This document shows positions 57,801-64,000 of a DNA stretch of 64,000 nt, one piece after another. The notes beneath the pieces are model-generated. The model made no database searches, was not told the origin of the DNA, and saw only the letters and a program-made list of their open reading frames with translations. Source of the DNA: Anthostomella pinea (Eukaryota; Ascomycota; Sordariomycetes; Xylariales; Xylariaceae); contig CAUWAG010000010.1 of the NCBI GenBank assembly GCA_963556695.1, positions 1,364,001 through 1,428,000 on the forward strand, in the 5' to 3' direction. Position 1 is the first letter of the stretch; every line of letters begins with the position of its first letter. A program made the translations under genes and the position numbers.

Positions 57801-60281
57801 CTTGGCCTGATCCCAGGAGGTGAGAAGCTTACCATCTTGGCTAGCTTTGACCAGGCTAGGTTTCTTCGACAGCGAGATGAATTGACGGCCCTCATTCTTT
57901 TCCAGTATTATGAGGTCGCTGAGAGTCTGCCCGACACGTATTCCTTTCAACGCCGACCGACTCTTGCTTGGTCGATCGGCAAGATGTCCAACAGTTAACA
58001 CCGCCTTCAGGGAATTGTCGAGGAGCTCAACGAAAATGTCATCTTCGTTCTTCTGCACGACCTTGGCAGATACGAGATCTCCCAGTTGGAGTTGCTTGAG
58101 CGCATTTTGCTTTTCAATTCCGAAGGCCGATGGATCCTTGCAAGAGACGAAAAGCTTTTGCGTCTCAGCATCAAAATTCAGTACATGGACGCTGACGACC
58201 TGACCAACACGGAAATGGTCCTTTGGATCCCGTATATAAGCCTCGCTCATCTCGGAGACGGGCAAGAAAGCTCGCAGAGACCCATAGAACTGCACGATTG
58301 CACCTTTATCGAGTAATTTGATGATTGTACCCGGACTCTGCATGCCGACGACAAGGTCTTCAAATGACCGAAGAGCAGGTGCTTCGGAATTCACAAGAGT
58401 TTTCTTCAGCGTGAGCTTGACTTGGCGCTTGACCAGATCGGTTGCGAGTACTCTGGCTTTGACTTTGAGACCCTCCCGAAACTTCTTCTCCGGATGTTGT
58501 AGTCGGATGTCCGCCAGGTGGATTTCGGGGACAAATCCATGAATGCCCTCGGCGAGTTTAATCAGCAGACCGCTGAGTCCGTCTTGGTTGATCAGGAGCT
58601 TTTCGATCTCGCCGTGGACCACTTCACCAATGGGGATGTCCTCAATCCGTATGAAAGGCTGTTCCAACACGGTCTTCTCGAAAGATAAGTGAAAGGTCCC
58701 ATCAATCGCATTATAGCCCACAACCCTGCCGCGGTGAACGGACCCTACTTTGAAAGGACCGGTCGTCTCGGAAAGCATATCGACCTTGCCGTCCTTCAGT
58801 CGGGAGATATGCACGAATCCGGGCACACCATCGACGCCCGCATCAACGAAGACCCCAACTTCGGATTCCACCTTAGTCACTTTGCATTCTTCGACCACCG
58901 AAGATATAGGTAGAGTCTCCAAGGGTGACTTTTTGGAGGCTGCCAGCTTGGGTTGTAGCGATACCACGTGGTCCAGTAGGGATACGCCCAGCTTCGGCTC
59001 CTTGGCTGTTGGGAAGTTGCATATCACACGACCTTTGACCTTCTTGCCAATCTTGTATTTGGACTCGAGGTCTACAGCCTTGGGACCGAGACCAGAATGC
59101 ATCAGATCAGCCGTGACATCTAGCGACCCCATGACTTTGCCCGATATTCCGCGATTGGTGATCTCGGACACCATGAACTCGACAGCGCTCCCTGGCAAGA
59201 AAGTGTTGATTGTGGTGGCCTCTGATGCAAAGTTTTGCACCTTGCCGAGCTTGTTTTGAAGGGTGGTCAGTTGTACAATTTTGCCATTTGCACCCTTTCC
59301 TGTAACAAGACACAGGACCACGGAGCCAGGTTGCAATTGAGATTCGGGAAGTTCGGCAGCCACCTCTTTGCGAGACAAAAAGCCACGGACTGCCGACTCA
59401 GCGAGACCTAATTCCATAACGAAGCCATGATCCTCGACACTAATAACCGTTGCCATGACAGTGGTGTTCTCGACAATATCTTGAATGGCCAATCCGGCGT
59501 TGGTGTGATCTGGGCGCAGGGATAGCTCGATGCGTTTTCGGGGTTTCGCAAGAGTGGCTGTCGATTCTTCTTCAGTTGAAGTGACACAGACGCGCAGATA
59601 TTGACCGATTCGAAAGAGATCTTTTAGATCAACACCGTCGTCCTCGTCACCGCCGCCGACCTCGACATCATCGTCAAGGGCTTCAGCTTCAGCTGCTAAT
59701 TTTGCACTCAGGACATCCGATATAGCAGTGATTGGTACATGCCCAGTGAGGTTATTCGGTAGAGCGAGGATTATTCCCAGGGTGTTGATCTCGGTGACTT
59801 GGCCGAGGACTAGAGAGCCTTTGACCAGCCGCTGCTAGATGTTAGAGGGGTGGCTACATTGTACTGTTCTCTTCAGACGTACCTGATAGTTGAGGCCCTC
59901 AATCTTCACATTGTCATCACTGAAGCCAGTATCTGTACCCTTTCTGTCTTTCGACCTCTTGGATTTCTTGTTGGAGATTCGGTCTGCCTTCTTCGCACCT
60001 TGCCCCGCCTCGTGCTCAAACAAGACATCCTGCTTCGCTTGAATGGAAATTTGCTTGTGTTCAAGCGGAGACAAAATACTGCCGCCGCCTCTGGGGAACA
60101 AGGGCTCTTCTTCCTTCAAACGCGCGATGGTGGGCGCATTGGCTGGCTTTGGATTCGAGGCGTTGGGGGATTTCGTGGATTTCGTCTCGTTCTTAGTAGG
60201 GGTATTGTCGGACTTGGTTCGCTTGGATGCCTTCGCGGCCGACGTGCCCGCGGGCGCATCTTTTCGTTTGAGATTGCTCAT
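54860..60281 (-). CDS. RRP5: rRNA biogenesis protein RRP5
   Basis: Large nucleolar protein needed for early pre-rRNA cleavages leading to both 18S and 5.8S rRNA. Three exons: 59883-60281, 55446-59831 and 54860-55393 (introns 59832-59882 and 55394-55445); 1772 aa, the usual length. The first exon codes for a basic Lys/Ser-rich region with FPRGGGSILSPLE, a typical RRP5 block. The S1 RNA-binding repeat series spans about residues 135-1340, for example GVHRGRVVGYNAIDG-like VHRGRVVGYNAIDGTFHLSF, IVKGKVRKVEEFGAFILIEG and GMVKAIILKLDQQKKRINFGL-like endings. An acidic linker covers about 1370-1457 (DDEDDEGEEMDDAELLIRG). C-terminal HAT/TPR-like repeats run from about 1480 (NTFGPQTAVDYEQLLNRQPN, LWIEYMAHQMQVSELAKARE, PDVWFNYAHWLHA) to the end. 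The first intron acceptor is a TAGCAG tandem, which could add one Gln. The third exon starts after a CCAGGCAG acceptor that restores frame. The transposon sits 224 bp upstream of its ATG. Confidence 0.97.
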
Positions 60282-60505
60282 GGTGCCAATTTCATACCGA
60301 CAGTGTTCGACCGACTAATCTTGTATGGCCGGTCTGTATGTATGCAGAGACTCTTGAGACTTGCAGATTTATTGAGCACCCACTTCATTCAGTTCAAGGT
60401 CTTGGAACAAAAAAAGTTCTGATCGTTATCGATAAAGATAGGGACCCAGCCTGCCAGCCGATTAGCATTGTGGGGTACCGGCGCTGGGCCCGTGCGATCT
60501 GGGTA

Positions 60506-60601
60506 CCCGTGCCCCGCACCACTTTCCACCTCGCCAGGGCTCACCACGTAAACGTAAAGTGGTGCTCACCACAGTAGCACACCAACCACAATAACACACC
60601 A
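60506..60601 (+). repeat. Left terminal inverted repeat of the Fot1-like element
   Basis: Matches the reverse complement of 62374-62463 along its whole length except for six extra bases (a small duplication inside CACGTAAACGTAAAGTGG, where the right copy has CACGTAAAGTGG). The near-identity of the two ends suggests fairly recent insertion compared with the state of the coding part. Confidence 0.93.
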
Positions 60602-60898
60602 ATATGAGGTTATTCAGCATTAAAATTTATGTAGCGACCGCATCTTCTTGCCAGATTCGTAGATATCAGCAGCAGGCAGTCTCTTAGTCATCCTCTAATG
60701 CCTGGCCAACTTTGCTGCCTCCTTAGTGAGGTTCTTTCGTGATTAGAGCTCCTTCTTTACCAGGGTATCCACCTTCTTTTGGAGGCCTGTTGCGATCTCT
60801 TGCTCCTTTTTTCTCGCCACCTGACGCCCGATCTCAACTGTGAGTACTCCTCCTGATTGGAAAGGAGTGTTCTTTGCAGACTTGTGCTGTTTATTAAC

Positions 60899-62298
60899 TC
60901 AAGAGGCTAATTCGGTCCTTCCATGGTCACTTTTAGTCTGGACTAGCTGGGAGGCATGGAAGCGCGCCCCCTTGGATAGGAGACGGATCCTCTCAATATC
61001 TTCAAGAGTAAGATCCTCGCCATCGTCTAGGTTATTCAAGGCCTCGTCTACTTGATAAGCGGCCTTGTGAATCTGCCGCATTGTAGTTTGGGTGGCAACT
61101 GGAGAGGAACCAGGCTGGTTAGGGGGGGGTGACGGGGTCCTCGCGCAAGCTTCGCGCTCCTTCAACTGGTCAATCACAACTGATGGTTTGAAGGGATGGA
61201 TGCCCGTTTTCTTGAAGGCAGAAAGGATAGTGGTCTTCTTAAAAGCTTGCTGGCGAACCCCTTCAATGCACGACAAGAACTCAATCTTCCCGATGTGCAT
61301 GAGACCATCACGCACCATAATATCCAGGGCTTTAACATAGTAGTGCTTCAAGGGCTGGAAAACCACCACATCAAGCAGCTATAATAAATGTGTCATATGC
61401 AGAGAGAGACCAAAAGGAATAATGCCGTTGTTGTCACAATATCTAATGAATTGTATTGTGTGGTGGCTCCCGTGACCGTCGATGATTAAGAGCCTCTTTA
61501 CACCAACTTGAGAGGTCTTAGAATGCTTGTTAAAGTGCTGAACCCACTCTAGGCTAATTTTGTCGTTTGAATAACCACTTTCTGCGGTTGTAATCGCCAT
61601 CCTGGGGTCTAATCCGGGTACCTTGTACCATGAAGACATATAGAGGGTGCCAGAAAGGATAAGGAAGCCTGGGATAACCTCGCCAGTGGCAGAGATAGCT
61701 TCTATGCCAGTAGCAGACTCCCTATTCTCATATTCCAAAATAATAGGCTCTTTTTCGCTTGGTGACGGTAATCTGGTCCTTTCCAACCTCTAATCGAAAG
61801 CCAGTCTCGTCCATGTTCCATAAGTTGTCAGGGAGGATGCCCTTCTCCCTGATAACCCTTCCCAGCTTTTGAAAGTACTCTTCAGTGCGTTTTGAGTCTT
61901 CAGCAGCTTATCAATCTTATGAAAAGACCTTCTGAGGCTGCTTGAAGTATCCGTGGCGCTTGATGAAGCGGGAGGCCCAATTCTTGCCAACTGTGGGTAG
62001 TTCCGTGACCGCGGCACTCGCTGACTCCTTGAGTAGCAAGTTGGTAGCCTCTGTGATGAATTCTGGCCTCACAGAGAGATTAATGGCATCTAAGCGGTTA
62101 ATATAAGCACAGACGGCCTTTTCTTGTATTGTATTCAGCTTGGTGGGTGGTTCTCGTGGTCCTTTTTTTGGAAGGGATGCCCTGCAGGCAGTTGTGGAAG
62201 CGCTCCCTTGGAACCCCGAATTGGCGGCAGATACCGCGTTTGGAGACATCCAGATGCTCGTCAACGTATCCTACGACTTCGTGAATACGGGATTCCAT
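60899..62298 (-). pseudogene. Broken pogo/Fot1-like transposase
   Basis: Minus-strand transposase broken by several frameshifts and stops. Start: ATG 62296-62298, with an N-terminal DNA-binding part (VDEHLDVSKRGICRQFGVPR), then CENP-B/pogo-like KLNTIQEKAVCAYINRLDA and KNWASRFIKRHGYF in a second frame. The catalytic region follows in other frames: WNMDETGF (first Asp), LLIIDGHGSHHT (second Asp, about 61476-61490) and LLDVVVFQPLKHYY (third Asp). A TAG lies exactly where the family has Gln before the third motif (61380-61382), a CAG to TAG change. The C-terminal part has further stops below 60899. At least three frame changes are needed to read it through. No active product is expected. Confidence 0.9.
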
Positions 62299-62373
62299 CG
62301 TAAAAAAGTCGTCTGTCTAAAAAGGCAATGAGTTTGATGTGGTTTTGGCTGGAGGGTGGTTATTTCGGAAGAC

Positions 62374-62463
62374 TGGTGTGTTATTGTGGTTGGTGTGCTA
62401 CTGTGGTGAGCACCACTTTACGTGGTGAGCCCTGGCGAGGTGGAAAGTGGTGCGGGGCACGGG
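62374..62463 (-). repeat. Right terminal inverted repeat of the Fot1-like element
   Basis: 90-bp inverted copy of the left end; ends GGGCACGGG next to TA. It includes an internal complementary pair (CACCACTTTACGTGGTG) that makes each end partly self-complementary. Confidence 0.93.
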
Positions 62464-62658
62464 TAGAGGGGCACATGCGACATGCAATGACGGGGCTGAG
62501 GGGCAAGGGGCGTCGGCCTGGGCGGTCTGGCAATGACCGCTCTTGGGCCTGGCTCTTTGATTCAGATGTTCGGACCTACATACATTACTACGGACAACGC
62601 GTGGCCAGGCTCCCACGATTAATACCAACAACTTCCCGCGGACAGAGCCGGAGAACCT

Positions 62659-62691
62659 ATGGAGAAGATGAGCGCAATACCCAAATCATGA
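62659..62691 (+). promoter_or_regulatory. Possible upstream ORF overlapping the right-edge gene start
   Basis: A 10-codon frame (MEKMSAIPKS) whose TGA overlaps the main ATG as ATGA (62688-62691). If transcribed, ribosomes would terminate on top of the main start codon, an arrangement that can allow reinitiation. The transcript start is unknown. Confidence 0.35.
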
Positions 62692-64000
62692 GTCCTCGAA
62701 AGCGTGCCCGACCCAACCCCTGCTCCGAGGAGAGCACAACAAGCTTGCCTGCAACGCTATCATCACAGGCCGGCAGCGTGTCGTCACAGGTCTCCAACGC
62801 ATCACCAGCTTTACCCGCAGCGCCTGTAGGCCGGGAGATGCGGCCACCAACGCGAACCGACTTGGACGCTTCCAATACTACACCTGCTGCAAGGGCGAGT
62901 AATGGAAATCAAGTGGGTTGCCTCTTTGGTCCGTAGATGCTGCCTCGAGTTGTCTTTGCTGACGAGCGCGTCTTAGGTACGGAAATCACGGAGTTGGTAT
63001 GGCTCTTTGGCCCAGAAATCTTCGGCCTCGACTCAAGTAGCTCGCGAGCACATCATGGGAGGCACATTGCGGTCGCGAGTCGCCCCAGACTTCAGCCGTT
63101 ACGACACCAGCAAAGGCGAGGGTTCCGCAGAGTCGGACACACAGTCCATCAAGACGCTACCTAAGATCTCGGAAAGCGAAGCACAACATAGACCACACGA
63201 TGGCAAACCAGACGGTGCCAAACCAGACGATGGCGCGAGTTCTACGAAGAACCCAGAAGAGTCGGCGCAAGCAGACAGAACTCGCGGCGACCTGGCCCTG
63301 AAAGATCAGACCAAAGATGTCACTACCCCAAGTAACGGAGAAACAGACATATCGCCAGAGGAGGCACAAAGGCCCACTTCCTCAGGCTGGTTATCGTGGT
63401 TTGGGAGACCACCACTGCCGGAAACGTCTCCGGCGACAGGCGACAAATCGGACATCGACCCCCCTAAAGAATCACAGCCTATTCAACCAGAGCCACAACA
63501 GGACCCCCCGGCTGAGACTCAAGTGCCACCGGAAACACCGAAACCTGCACAAACGCCAACTTCATGGTTCGGACTTTGGTCTACATCGGCATCAGCTACA
63601 GCCCCTGAAGACACGGCACCAGCAGCTACGGCTGGCCCAGACAGCCTGTCCGCTGTAGCTAAAGAGACCCAGGATGTAGTTATGGAAGGCGCCGCTACTC
63701 CCGCCCCTCCTGCGGCGGCATCAACTCAACCATCCGCTGGTTCGACTTGGGCGTTCTGGTCAAGAGACACAGGCTCGAATGAGACAGTCAAGAGCGGCGA
63801 GGCGCCAGAGCAGGGGGAATTGGCTGTTATTGGTGATGGCTCAGAAGCCAGCCCAAGAAGATCATCTGGCGTTCAAGCCCACGAAGCTGCACCGTCCTTG
63901 AAGGGTTCACCCGTCAAGGCTGCGAAGGAGTCGTTAACGAAAGCGAGTTCTTCACTCAGGCACAAGAGAGTCCGACCACGATCAATGGACATCGATGAGC
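62688..64000 (+). CDS. Unidentified protein with repeated Trp motifs, partial at right edge
   Basis: Not recognised. Two exons seen: 62688-62912 and 62977 onward, intron 62913-62976 (64 nt, branch GCTGAC, acceptor TCTTAG), running open to the window end (416 codons so far). Exon 1 starts MSPRKRARPNPCSEE, basic then Ser/Ala/Pro-rich. Exon 2 begins VRKSRSWYGSLAQKSSA and GGTLRSRVAPDFSRYDTSKG. A spaced series of Trp pairs in otherwise disordered sequence follows: SWYGSL, SGWLSWFGRPP, SWFGLWSTS, STWAFWSRDT. Such short W-x(2-3)-W/F repeats look like linear interaction or membrane-touching motifs; that is inference. The chromosome-distal part, where any folded domain would lie, is outside the window. 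It is divergent from RRP5, with the transposon between them. The frame downstream of the splice is different from exon 1, and both fit the consensus junction. Confidence 0.68.

Larger units (their letters stand above)
60506..62463 (-). mobile_element. Fot1/pogo-type DNA transposon relic, 1958 bp
   Basis: Complete in length but coding-defective. It is bounded by TA on both sides (60504-60505 and 62464-62465), the target duplication of the Tc1/mariner-pogo superfamily. The terminal inverted repeats begin CCCGTGCCCCGCACCACTTT and are 96 bp (left) and 90 bp (right). The transposase runs on the minus strand inside. Its length is close to Fot1 of Fusarium (about 1.9 kb, TA duplication). It sits between the divergent RRP5 gene and the gene at 62688. 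Confidence 0.93.

Overview
The window is nuclear DNA from a filamentous ascomycete (Pezizomycotina, most likely Sordariomycetes). The evidence is short 49-69 nt introns with GTRNGT donors, CTRAY branch points and CAG/TAG acceptors; fungus-restricted families (HET domain, DUF1770, cyanovirin-N homology domain, WHIM1 protein); and a Fot1/pogo-type DNA transposon relic. I see no bacterial-style operons, rRNA, tRNA or CRISPR. The species cannot be named from this sequence alone.

Layout, left to right: eRF1 (minus, four exons) and a WHIM1 chromatin-type protein (plus) are divergent across about 2.3 kb. Next come a DUF1770 protein (minus), a HET-domain gene (minus) with an apparent frame break, a small secreted CVNH-like protein (plus), a hypothetical basic Ser-rich protein with a 28-residue internal duplication (minus), and a mitochondrial PPR protein (minus) divergent from the DNA polymerase alpha catalytic subunit (plus, five exons). 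Then come a SNF2/STH1-class remodeller (minus, three exons), a WDR70-like WD40 protein (minus) divergent from a NIPA-family transporter (plus), and a long disordered CRIB-motif protein (minus).

From 39547 to 52698 lies about 13 kb in which no protein-coding gene can be supported. It holds short tandem repeats, a diverged 92-bp tandem duplication and a near-perfect 14-bp-stem hairpin. After it comes an SREBP-type bHLH gene (plus) whose second intron carries about 33 perfect copies of a TCCCA pentamer, then RRP5 (minus, 1772 aa). A 1958-bp Fot1-like element with 90-96 bp terminal inverted repeats and a TA target duplication sits almost exactly midway between the start codons of RRP5 and a divergent, incomplete gene at the right edge.

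The conserved genes are mostly housekeeping: translation termination, DNA replication initiation, chromatin remodelling, rRNA processing and mitochondrial RNA metabolism. They are arranged as several head-to-head pairs. The accessory content is limited to the HET gene, the CVNH protein, the orphan protein, the gene desert and the transposon. I found no new multi-gene system. The points most worth checking are the transposon in a bidirectional promoter, the intronic G-rich pentamer array, the HET frame break and the unexplained 13-kb desert.
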